Positions 14,214-20,313 of a DNA stretch of 23,751 nucleotides are shown here, piece by piece. Within the stretch, counting starts at the first letter, position 1, and the number at the start of each line of letters is the position of its first letter. Origin of the DNA: UBA7672 sp035995285 (GTDB lineage Bacteria; Pseudomonadota; Alphaproteobacteria; Caulobacterales; Hyphomonadaceae); NCBI GenBank assembly GCA_035995285.1, contig DASYKO010000166.1:1-23751 (forward strand). Reading direction: 5' to 3'. Made by a program: the position numbers and the translations under genes. The notes beneath the pieces were generated by a model. The model was not told the DNA's origin, ran no database searches, and worked only from the letters and a program-made list of their open reading frames with translations.

Positions 14214-14394
14214 TGCGGTGGTGAAGAGGAAGGATACTTCGCTCAAAACGGCTGCCTCCACTTTTGGCAGTGTCGGCTGGTGCGTACCGTGGAAGCGCCC
14301 TCGCGAGGGGCGTTGCGACGCGGGTTCGGGCTTCTCTCGAAAGGGAGCGGCCTTGCGAAACGAGCCGTCTTTCCGTCCTCGACTGTTCCCCGCA
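14214..14394 (+). ncRNA. Y-RNA-like module 2 (hairpin-rich effector domain)
   Basis: Closing stem TGCGG (14214-14218) with CCGCA (14390-14394); 5' motif TGGTGAAG at 14219-14226, then the GTGAAG-N10-CTTCGC hairpin; 3' motif TGTTCC at 14384-14389. The 180-nt module holds several hairpins, including CTGCC/GGCAG, CGCCC/GGGCG and CTCTC-GAAA-GGGAG, the last with a GNRA tetraloop. No T-arm or D-arm consensus is found, so this insert differs from those of modules 3 and 5. Confidence 0.62.
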
Positions 14395-14406
14395 TCCAGA
14401 CGCCGC

Positions 14407-14565
14407 TCCGGTGGTGAAGAGGTCTGATACTTCGCTGTTAACGACGGGGTTGCGGGTTCGAATCCCGCCAGGTTCTCCACTGTGAACCTGTAGCTCAACG
14501 GTAGAGCACGTGCCCGAGGGGTCGAAAGAACCCGAAGGCGTCTCAGATTTCGCATGTTCCCCGGA
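14407..14565 (+). ncRNA. YrlA-like Y RNA module 3 with circularly permuted tRNA-like domain (GUU)
   Basis: Closing stem TCCGG (14407-14411) with CCGGA (14561-14565); TGGTGAAG at 14412-14419; TGTTCC at 14555-14560. Inside, in order: anticodon-loop-like CTGTTAA (14435-14441, GUU as in tRNA-Asn); its 3' stem strand; T arm GCGGG-TTCGAAT-CCCGC (14452-14468); acceptor 3' strand CAGGTTC (14469-14475) followed by TCCA; then acceptor 5' strand GAACCTG (14484-14490), a perfect 7-bp match; TA; D arm GCTC-AACGGTA-GAGC (14493-14507); and CGT (14509-14511), which pairs with ACG (14444-14446) of the anticodon stem. The tRNA halves are therefore in reversed order with the acceptor stem closed by a short loop. 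A GCC/GGC stem with a GGGT/ACCC core (14512-14539) lies before the 3' motif. Confidence 0.82.
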
Positions 14566-14631
14566 TCGGCCCAGTCTTTCGGGACGAGGGCTTCCAAGAC
14601 GACCAGAGAGACATCTGGAAAACCATAGGTT

Positions 14632-14749
14632 TGGCGGTGGTGAAGACGTCGCGTTCTTCGCAAGGGAGAAAGGCTGGCCGGGGCTCGTCCCTGACCAAGC
14701 GCTCTGCCTCCCGCAAGGGAGGGCTCGCGATGTCGCCTGTTCCCCGTCA
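14632..14749 (+). ncRNA. Y-RNA-like module 4 (hairpin effector domain)
   Basis: Closing stem TGGCGG (14632-14637) with CCGTCA (14744-14749), one G-U pair; TGGTGAAG at 14638-14645 and its GTGAAG-N10-CTTCGC hairpin; TGTTCC at 14738-14743. The insert has a long hairpin around 14673-14700 and CCTCCC-GCAA-GGGAGG with a GNRA tetraloop. No tRNA consensus arms are seen. The 66-nt spacer from module 3 (14566-14631) itself contains two small hairpins (GTCTT/AAGAC and CCAGA/TCTGG). Confidence 0.6.
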
Positions 14750-14756
14750 TCCAGAA

Positions 14757-14930
14757 CCGGCCGGTGGTGAAGAGACCGATACTTCGCCTCATAAGCGCGA
14801 GGTCGCGGGTTCGAATCCCGTCGGGTCAACGCTCCCTTTGAGTTCGTGCTCATGGGGAGATTGGCCTGTAGCTCAGTGGTAGAGCGCGCATGTGCGGTCT
14901 CGACCGTTCCCCGGCTGGCATTTTCTTTTT
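14757..14930 (+). ncRNA. YrlA-like Y RNA module 5 with circularly permuted tRNA-like domain (CAU) and T-run end
   Basis: Closing stem CCGGCCGG (14757-14764) with CCGGCTGG (14911-14918), then TTTTCTTTTT (14921-14930), so the stem also works as an intrinsic terminator. 5' motif TGGTGAAG at 14765-14772; 3' motif is CGTTCC (14905-14910). Inside: CTCATAA (14788-14794, CAU as in tRNA-Met); GCGCG; T arm GCGGG-TTCGAAT-CCCGT (14805-14821); acceptor 3' strand CGGGTCA (14822-14828); a 33-nt extra stem-loop (CTCCC...GGGGAG); acceptor 5' strand TGGCCTG (14862-14868), all seven positions pairing with two G-U; TA; D arm GCTC-AGTGGTA-GAGC (14871-14885); and CGC (14887-14889) pairing with GCG (14797-14799). 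Same permuted order as module 3. Confidence 0.82.
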
Positions 14931-14976
14931 GTGCGTGCCTGATGTGAAGTGAAGAAAGAGAAGGGAGGAAACTCCG

Positions 14977-16296
14977 ATGGCCAAGATCAACAAGCAGTCT
15001 CACGTGCGCACGCACGAGGGCGCGAAGGGCAGGGCGTTCGCCCCGGAGCAGGAGCTGCGCCGGGCGCTGATGACCTGCATGCTCTGGGAAGACCAGTTCT
15101 ACGAGGACGGCGTTTCCATCGCCGAACGCATCGGCGCGCTTGTGCCCAAGGTCGAGGCCGAAAAGGTCGCGGCCATGGCTGTGGAAGCACGCGAAGACAT
15201 GAAGCTGCGCCACGCGCCGCTTCTGGTCGTGCGCGAGATGGCGCGTCATGAGGGCCACAAGGCGCTCGTGGCCGATACGCTCGATCGCGTGGTTCAGCGT
15301 CCCGACGAGTTGACCGAGTTCCTGGCGATCTACTGGTCCGACGCGCTCGGTCCGATGCAGCAACGCAAGACGCGTGCGGTGTCGGCCCAGGTGAAGAAGG
15401 GCCTCGCCCGGGCGTTCGCCAAGTTCGACGCTTACCAGCTCGCCAAGTACAACCGCGATGGGGCTGTGCGCCTTCGCGATGTGCTGTTCCTCACTCACGC
15501 CAAGCCGAAGGATGCGGCGCAGGAAAAGGTCTGGAAGGAGCTCGTGGACGGCAAGCTCGCTGCGCCTGACACCTGGGAGGTCAAGCTCTCGGGCGGGGCC
15601 GACAAGCGGGCGACGTTCGAGCGGCTGATCGCCGACAAGAAGCTTGGCTCGCTGGCCTTGCTGCGCAACTTGCGTGGGATGCTGCTGGCGGGCGTGCCCA
15701 AGGCGACGATCGGCGCGGCGCTGGACGAGATGCGGACGGATCGTGTGCTGCCCTACCGCTTCATCGCGGCGGCGCAACATGCACCCGACCTCGAGCCGGA
15801 ACTGGAATCAGCCATGTTCCGGTCGATCGAGGGGCACGCCAAGCTCACCGGCAAGACGCGGCTTCTGGTCGACGTCTCGGGCTCGATGGATGGTGCGATC
15901 TCGCAGCGTTCGGAGATGCGCCGGCTCGATGCGGCTTGCGGTCTGGCTGTTCTCGCGCGCGAGATCGGCGAGGACGTGGAGATCTTCACGTTCTCGAACG
16001 ACGTGAAGAAGGTCGCCCCGCGCCGGGGATTTGCCCTGCGCGACGCCATCGTGAACTCCCAGCCGCATGGCGGGACGGAACTCGGCAAGGCGATCGGCGA
16101 GGTCGACAAGAAGGACGTGCGGTTGATCGTCTTCACGGACGAGCAGTCGCATGACGTTGTCCCGGCGCCGAAGGGCGTGGGTTACATGGTCAACGTTGCG
16201 TCCTACCAGCACGGCGTTGGTCACGGGCCCTGGCGCCGGATCGATGGCTTCTCGGAGAAGATCCTCGACTGGATCATCGCGACCGAAGAAGGCTGA
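14977..16296 (+). CDS. rsr: Ro60/Rsr-type TROVE-vWA RNA-binding protein
   Basis: Ring-shaped protein that binds Y RNAs and, in studied bacteria, works with exonucleases such as PNPase in RNA decay and stress responses. The 439-residue product is shorter than the roughly 530 of many relatives. The helical TROVE region covers about 20-285 (AFAPEQELRRALMTCMLWEDQFYEDG, then LLVVREMARH, RDVLFLTHAKPKD, LGSLALLRNLRGML, LPYRFIAAAQHAPDLEPELESAM). A vWA domain from about 293 has an intact MIDAS: Asp299, Ser301 and Ser303 in DVSGSMDG, Thr367 in HGGTELG, and Asp388 in VFTDEQSHD. A GGGAGGA Shine-Dalgarno (14963-14969) lies 7 nt before the ATG and can be folded into GGAG-GAAA-CTCC, which would hide it. The gene directly follows the Y-RNA-like array, its expected ligand, and ends at a terminator. 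rtcB is not in this window. Confidence 0.93.
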   Translation: MAKINKQSHVRTHEGAKGRAFAPEQELRRALMTCMLWEDQFYEDGVSIAERIGALVPKVEAEKVAAMAVEAREDMKLRHAPLLVVREMARHEGHKALVADTLDRVVQRPDELTEFLAIYWSDALGPMQQRKTRAVSAQVKKGLARAFAKFDAYQLAKYNRDGAVRLRDVLFLTHAKPKDAAQEKVWKELVDGKLAAPDTWEVKLSGGADKRATFERLIADKKLGSLALLRNLRGMLLAGVPKATIGAALDEMRTDRVLPYRFIAAAQHAPDLEPELESAMFRSIEGHAKLTGKTRLLVDVSGSMDGAISQRSEMRRLDAACGLAVLAREIGEDVEIFTFSNDVKKVAPRRGFALRDAIVNSQPHGGTELGKAIGEVDKKDVRLIVFTDEQSHDVVPAPKGVGYMVNVASYQHGVGHGPWRRIDGFSEKILDWIIATEEG

Positions 16297-16305
16297 GAAC
16301 AGGGG

Positions 16306-16340
16306 AGGGCCGCGTCTCGCAAAGGGCGCGGGCCTTTCTC
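16306..16340. terminator. Terminator between convergent rsr and the periplasmic protein gene
   Basis: AGGGCCGCG (16306-16314) pairs with CGCGGGCCT (16327-16335) with one central mismatch, followed by TTTCTC on the plus strand. It ends rsr; the minus-strand gene stop (16339-16341) touches it. Confidence 0.6.
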
Positions 16341-17259
16341 ATTTGCGCTTGTCCTTTGCCGCCGCTCGCTGCTCCTCAAGCCGGGCGCCGCGCAGCATGT
16401 TGGACATGGCGTAGTTGCCTTCGTGGCAGGCCCATTCATAAATCTTTTCGTCCGAGCGGAGCAGCGACATCTCCGCTGTCCATGGCGCAGTGTAGAGAGC
16501 GGAATCTTCGACGGTGAAGGAGTAGAGGATTTCATCCCGGCTGGTTCGCTGGAAGCGTTCGACGATCTTCGAGCGCGGGGAGATCGGAAAGTTTGCGTAA
16601 GGCGCCACGCGAATCCGGTCGGTCTCGGCAAAGCCCGAGGTTTCGATAACGAGCGTGTCGCCCTCCCAGCGACCGCGGCCACTCGCGGCCGGCGCCGGGA
16701 CGCCATCCTTCAGCGGGATGACGCGGGCGATCCCATACGTCTCTGCCAGAGCCATGAAATGGTCAGGCGTCTGGACGATCTGGCGCATATTGCCCGCCGG
16801 AAGGACAAAGAGCGGGGCAACAGCGTTGGATGTCACGTTGCAGCGTTCGGGCGGCGGCCTTTGTTCCGGCCCGTCGAGTCCGGGCAGCGGTGGCGGGCCT
16901 CGCCGGGCGCGCGCAGCAGCCGTCAACGGCAGCTTTCCGTCAGCAGGATCGACAATGAGGGATGAGCGCGCCCTGCCATCGACGATGACGAGACTCCTGA
17001 CATCGATGCTTTCGAGTGGGCCGAGCGGGTCGCGTGCATCACGTTCGGCCCACAGAGTCTGGAACAGCGCTTCGGCTTCTGATGGCGATAGGATCAGGGA
17101 TGTTGCCTGCGGCGGCCGTTCCAGCGGCGTGAGCCAGGCGCTCGACCAAACGCCCTGGAAATCCGGCTTGCCGTCCGAGGTGCGAGGATAGTCCTGAGCT
17201 AGCGCGCCGGGCGCGAGGACTGCCGCCACCATGAGAACGATGCTTCGGTTCAGGAACAT
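16339..17259 (-). CDS. Conserved periplasmic protein of unknown function
   Basis: The 306-residue product starts with a signal peptide (MFLNRSIVLMVAAVLAPGALAQ, cleavage probably after ALA near residue 21). The mature protein begins with RTSDGKPDFQGVWSSAWLTPLERP, then has a Pro/Arg-rich middle, and a C-terminal half with GRGRWEGDTLVIETSGFAETDRI, SKIVERFQRTSRDEILYSFTVEDSALYTAPWTAE and IYEWACHEGNYAMSNMLRGARLEEQ. This pattern is familiar from a large family of exported proteins of Acidobacteria, Caulobacterales and relatives; no biochemical function is known to me. It begins 20 nt after the hisA stop on the same strand, so it may be cotranscribed with hisH-hisA, at the place where hisF would normally be. 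Confidence 0.82.
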   Translation of the reverse strand: MFLNRSIVLMVAAVLAPGALAQDYPRTSDGKPDFQGVWSSAWLTPLERPPQATSLILSPSEAEALFQTLWAERDARDPLGPLESIDVRSLVIVDGRARSSLIVDPADGKLPLTAAARARRGPPPLPGLDGPEQRPPPERCNVTSNAVAPLFVLPAGNMRQIVQTPDHFMALAETYGIARVIPLKDGVPAPAASGRGRWEGDTLVIETSGFAETDRIRVAPYANFPISPRSKIVERFQRTSRDEILYSFTVEDSALYTAPWTAEMSLLRSDEKIYEWACHEGNYAMSNMLRGARLEEQRAAAKDKRK

Positions 17260-17279
17260 ATGTGAGGCCCCCCAGCCTC

Positions 17280-18005
17280 CTATCCTCGTGACGCGATCAG
17301 CGCTTCGACCGGATCGATGTCGCCATCGTAGAGCGCGCGGCCGAGGATGGCGCCTTCGATGGCGCGGCCTTTTCGATTCCGGAGCGCGGTGATGTCATAG
17401 ACGCTTTTGAGGCCGCCTGACGCAATCACGGGAATCGAAACTGCGTCGGCCATGGCCCCGGTGAGATCGAGATTGACGCCGGTCTTGAGGCCGTCGCGGC
17501 TGATGTCGGTGACGATGAGGGCGGCGACGCCGCAGCCTTCGAAGACTTTGGCGAGGTCGAGCGCGAGCATCTCGGTGGTTTCAGCCCAGCCCTGGACGGC
17601 GACCTTGCCATCGCGAGCATCGATGCCGACGGCCACCTGGCCGGGGAAGAGTTTGGCGGCGTCCTTCACCAGCTGCGGATCGCGCACGGCGGCCGTGCCC
17701 AGGATCACGCGGGCGATGCCGGCGTCCAGCCAGCGTTCGATCTGAGCGAGGCTGCGTATGCCGCCCCCGAGTTGAACGGGCGAGCGCATCGCATCGAGAA
17801 TGGCTGACACCGCATTGTGGTTCACACTCTCGCCCTCAAACGCGCCGTTGAGATCGACGACGTGCAGATGTTCGAAGCCCATGGCGGCGAAGCGCAGCGC
17901 CTGGTCCGCGGGATCGTCGTTGAACGAGGTCGCGGTCTTCATCTCGCCGCGCAGCAGGCGGACGCAGACGCCGTCTTTCAGATCAATGGCGGGGTAGAGC
18001 TTCAT
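17280..18005 (-). CDS. hisA: ProFAR isomerase
   Basis: Isomerises ProFAR to PRFAR, the substrate of the HisH-HisF synthase. The 241-residue (beta-alpha)8 barrel has the catalytic Asp8 in AIDLKDG and Asp129 in GIDARDG, HVVDLNGAFEG, the phosphate-binding QLGGGIRS (78-85), TDISRDG with the Thr/Ser of the active site, and ASGGLKS. The start is 3 nt after the hisH stop, so the two are one operon. HisF normally follows directly; here a gene for an exported protein takes its place. Confidence 0.97.
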   Translation of the reverse strand: MKLYPAIDLKDGVCVRLLRGEMKTATSFNDDPADQALRFAAMGFEHLHVVDLNGAFEGESVNHNAVSAILDAMRSPVQLGGGIRSLAQIERWLDAGIARVILGTAAVRDPQLVKDAAKLFPGQVAVGIDARDGKVAVQGWAETTEMLALDLAKVFEGCGVAALIVTDISRDGLKTGVNLDLTGAMADAVSIPVIASGGLKSVYDITALRNRKGRAIEGAILGRALYDGDIDPVEALIASRG

Positions 18006-18008
18006 CGC

Positions 18009-18653
18009 TTAAGGCTTCCAGCGCAGGAAGTTGGCCAGGAGCATCTGACCGGCCTGCTGGCTCTTCTCGGGGTGGAACTGCGTGCCGAACATGTTGTCGC
18101 GCGCCACAGCGGCGACGAACTTGCCGCCGTAATCGCATGTAGCTGAGATGTGGTCGCGGTGCTCCGGTGTCAGGGCGTAGGAGTGCACGAAATAGACGTG
18201 CGGCTCTTTTCCGAGGTTGGCGAGGACCGGGTGGGATTTGAGATCGGTGAGTACGTTCCAGCCCATGTGCGGGATGGGCAGCGACTTGTCGGAGGGCTTG
18301 AGCTTTTCGACGGCGCCGGGAATCCAGCCGAGGCCGCGTGTTTCCGCATCTTCCCTGCCGACATCGGCCATCAGCTGCATGCCGACGCAGACGCCGAGGA
18401 AGGGCGAGCCTTTCCTGAAGACGGCTTCGATCATCGCGGGGGTGACGCCCTGGCGGGAGGCAAGGCCCGCGGCGCAGTCTGCAAAGTGGCCGACGCCGGG
18501 CAGCACGATGCGGTCGGCCGCGCGGATGCGGTCGGGATCGTCGGTCAGGGTCACGTCCAGCCGGATTTCCGCATGGTTGGCGGCGGCCTCAAGAGCGCGC
18601 TGCACCGAACGGACATTGCCCGAGCCATAGTCGATGATCGCCAAGCGGGTCAT
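18009..18653 (-). CDS. hisH: Imidazole glycerol phosphate synthase glutaminase subunit
   Basis: Class I glutamine amidotransferase that supplies ammonia to HisF. The 214-residue product has the N-terminal IIDYGSGN (6-13), oxyanion strand LPGVG (51-55), nucleophile Cys89 in LGVCVGMQ, PHMGWN, and the His194/Glu196 pair in FHPEKSQ. ATG at 18653 is the standard start; its first bases overlap the stop of a 12-codon upstream ORF (ATGA). hisB, which often leads this operon in relatives, is absent: a methyltransferase gene lies divergently upstream. Confidence 0.97.
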   Translation of the reverse strand: MTRLAIIDYGSGNVRSVQRALEAAANHAEIRLDVTLTDDPDRIRAADRIVLPGVGHFADCAAGLASRQGVTPAMIEAVFRKGSPFLGVCVGMQLMADVGREDAETRGLGWIPGAVEKLKPSDKSLPIPHMGWNVLTDLKSHPVLANLGKEPHVYFVHSYALTPEHRDHISATCDYGGKFVAAVARDNMFGTQFHPEKSQQAGQMLLANFLRWKP

Positions 18654-18688
18654 GAGCAGCCTCTAGCGCGGGGCAGGGCGAATGTCAT
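18650..18688 (-). CDS. Mini-ORF overlapping the hisH start
   Basis: Twelve codons, MTFALPRARGCS, ending in a TGA that overlaps the hisH ATG as ATGA. Its relative before hisF, MTLTCALPRAREDPC, shares MT-x-ALPRAR. The Shine-Dalgarno is weak (CTGGAACG). It could couple translation of hisH to an upstream signal, or merely reflect the DNA repeat. Confidence 0.3.
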   Translation of the reverse strand: MTFALPRARGCS

Positions 18689-18689
18689 C
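18661..18689. repeat. Short direct repeat, hisH copy
   Basis: CTCTAGCGCGGGGCAGGGCG followed by AATGTCATC. See the hisF copy at 13461-13495: 19 of 20 and 9 of 9 positions match, separated there by six extra bases. Confidence 0.7.
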
Positions 18690-18811
18690 GTTCCAGTGTC
18701 CGGGTTTCCGTATCAGGGCCGGAGCGGATCGGGCGCCTCCTGCTGGGCGAAAAGCCGGGGCGGCCTAAATCCTTCAAAGCCCGGTAGGGACTGCCGGTAG
18801 AGGATTGCCAC

Positions 18812-19621
18812 ATGAAGAAGCTGGATATCCGGGACTATCTGGACGCTACCTCCGGCGTGAAGGGCTGGTTCTTTCCCATCGATGCAGCGCTTTTCGGCGC
18901 CGTGGACGAGATCCAGAAGCTGGAGGGGATCAAGGGCAACCTGTTCGAGATCGGCGTGCACCATGGAAAATCCACCGTGCTGCTCACCCGGATGGCGAGG
19001 GGCGACGAGAGCATCGGCGCCTGCGATATCTTCGAGAACCAGGACCTCAACAAGGATGCTTCCGGCAAGGGCAATCTCGACATCTTCCGCGCCAATGTCC
19101 GCAGCCTTGGAAGGTCCGGGCAGGAGAGGCTGAACGTCTTTGCGAAATCCTCCGAGGCGCTGACCGCCGAGGACACGGGTGAGTGCCGGTTCTTCCACAT
19201 CGATGGCGGGCACTGGCCGGAGATCGTGATGGCGGACTTGGTCACGGCCGACCGTGCGCTGGTTCCCGGCGGCGTCATTGCGGTGGACGATGTGTTCAAT
19301 CCCAACTGGCCGGGCGTGGGCGAGGGCTTCTACCGGTTCATGCGCGAGCATCCGGGAAAATTTGCGCCGCTGATCATCGGGGCGAACAAGATCTTTCTCG
19401 CGCGGCCCGGTTTCGTGGCGACGTTCAAGAAGTACTGCTCCCCGCCGCAGGCGTTCGCCAAGCTGATCGACACGGGGCCGTTCTCGTTCGAGGACAAGGG
19501 CTGGATGGGGCAGGAGGTGCTCACGGCGATCCGCCATTCGTGGGTGGACATCTCGCCGATGCGCGCCGCCCTCTCGCATATGAAGGCGGCAAGGGGCGTG
19601 AGGCAGTTGCTGGGGCGTTAG
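18812..19621 (+). CDS. Class I SAM-dependent methyltransferase
   Basis: The 269-residue product has the SAM-binding motif I LFEIGVHHGKST (44-55), an acidic CDIFENQDLNKD after strand 2 (71-82), RFFHIDGGHWPEIVMADL (126-143) and GGVIAVDDVFNPNWPGV (153-169). This is the pattern of the Methyltransf_24 group, often linked to modification of small molecules or surface polysaccharide. Substrate is unknown. A GAGG lies about 10 nt upstream of the ATG, and a direct repeat CCGGTAG sits at 18781-18787 and 18795-18801. It is divergent from hisH and its TAG stop overlaps the convergent DUF6766-like stop by 4 nt. Confidence 0.85.
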   Translation: MKKLDIRDYLDATSGVKGWFFPIDAALFGAVDEIQKLEGIKGNLFEIGVHHGKSTVLLTRMARGDESIGACDIFENQDLNKDASGKGNLDIFRANVRSLGRSGQERLNVFAKSSEALTAEDTGECRFFHIDGGHWPEIVMADLVTADRALVPGGVIAVDDVFNPNWPGVGEGFYRFMREHPGKFAPLIIGANKIFLARPGFVATFKKYCSPPQAFAKLIDTGPFSFEDKGWMGQEVLTAIRHSWVDISPMRAALSHMKAARGVRQLLGR

Positions 19622-20313
19622 TCGGTTCCTGTCTTGCTGTGAGGGGCGCCGACCGGTTTTGATTCCGGCGATCCGCGCTCGCGCAGGAAGATCGAGAGCA
19701 CGATCAGGAGGCCGGTCGAGAGAAACTCGCTCTGCCAGTTCTGAAACGACTCGAACCAGAACTGCGAACTTCCCAGATGATCGAGAACTGTTGGCGGCGC
19801 CTCGCCGATCTCGATCGCCCTCTCTGCAGCATCGCTTGCGCTGCCGAGAAGGTGGAGCACGAAGGATATTCCGAACAGGAGAAGCAGGCCGAGGCCGAGC
19901 GAGTGCGCGTATAGGGTCCGCACAATCTTGCCGGCGCGCACGGGCCAGGGCGCGTTCCTGTTGTTTGCATCGAGTTTTGGGTCGCGGTCCTGGGGCGCCG
20001 CCTTGTCCGGATCTTTCGACTCCGGGCTGCCGCGCTGGAACAGGTAGGCGGTCAGCATGACGTAGGTTCCCATCTGCAGGAACTCGCTCTCCCAGTTCTC
20101 GAAGACGCTTGAGACGAATGCGCCGCTGCCGAGATAGCTCGCCAGTTCCAGAGCGGGCGCGCCATCGCGCACCCGCTCTTCATTGTTGTTGATCCAGCCG
20201 GCGAGGGCATGGCCGCCAATGCTGATGGCGAACAGCAGGAAGAGAGCGACCGAGAGGCCGTTGTCGCGGAGCCAGTTGCGCTTCTTCGTCTCGGGCGGTT
20301 TTACCTCAGGCAA
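19618..20313 (-). CDS. DUF6766-like membrane protein with internal duplication
   Basis: The 231-residue product consists of two similar halves. Each has a hydrophobic helix (LSVALFLLFAISIGGHALAG near 20-39; GLGLLLLFGISFVLHLLGS near 140-158), a soluble segment with LGSxxF...xFxNWxSEFL, a second hydrophobic helix, and an ending RGSPESK. That suggests four membrane spans made by gene duplication. Function unknown. The start is TTG at 20313, inside the end of katE (8-nt overlap TTGCCTGA), with AAGGTGAG as Shine-Dalgarno; no ATG lies nearby. Close coupling to a catalase suggests a stress-related envelope role, which is inference. Confidence 0.8.
   Translation of the reverse strand: MPEVKPPETKKRNWLRDNGLSVALFLLFAISIGGHALAGWINNNEERVRDGAPALELASYLGSGAFVSSVFENWESEFLQMGTYVMLTAYLFQRGSPESKDPDKAAPQDRDPKLDANNRNAPWPVRAGKIVRTLYAHSLGLGLLLLFGISFVLHLLGSASDAAERAIEIGEAPPTVLDHLGSSQFWFESFQNWQSEFLSTGLLIVLSIFLRERGSPESKPVGAPHSKTGTD

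Noticed and set aside
14204..14216. Sigma54 -24/-12 promoter (TGG...TTGC) before module 2
   Set aside because: The GG-to-GC spacing is 9 instead of 10 nt and the sequence forms the stems of modules 1 and 2.
13977..14417. Plus-strand frame of 146 codons entering the array
   Set aside because: It runs through the terminator hairpin and modules 1-2; composition is not protein-like and no ribosome site is convincing.
14452..14507. Ordinary tRNA genes at the T-arm and D-arm sequences
   Set aside because: The T arm precedes the D arm in both cases, so no standard cloverleaf can be drawn in 5'-3' order; only a permuted arrangement pairs fully.
14142..14930. CRISPR array
   Set aside because: The repeated motifs are short, unequally spaced (66 to about 220 nt) and belong to paired stems; there are no cas genes.
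13867..15780. Minus-strand open frame of 637 codons through the RNA array and rsr
   Set aside because: It lies antisense to rsr and the structured RNAs, has no recognisable domain, and its apparent repeats are translations of the array modules.
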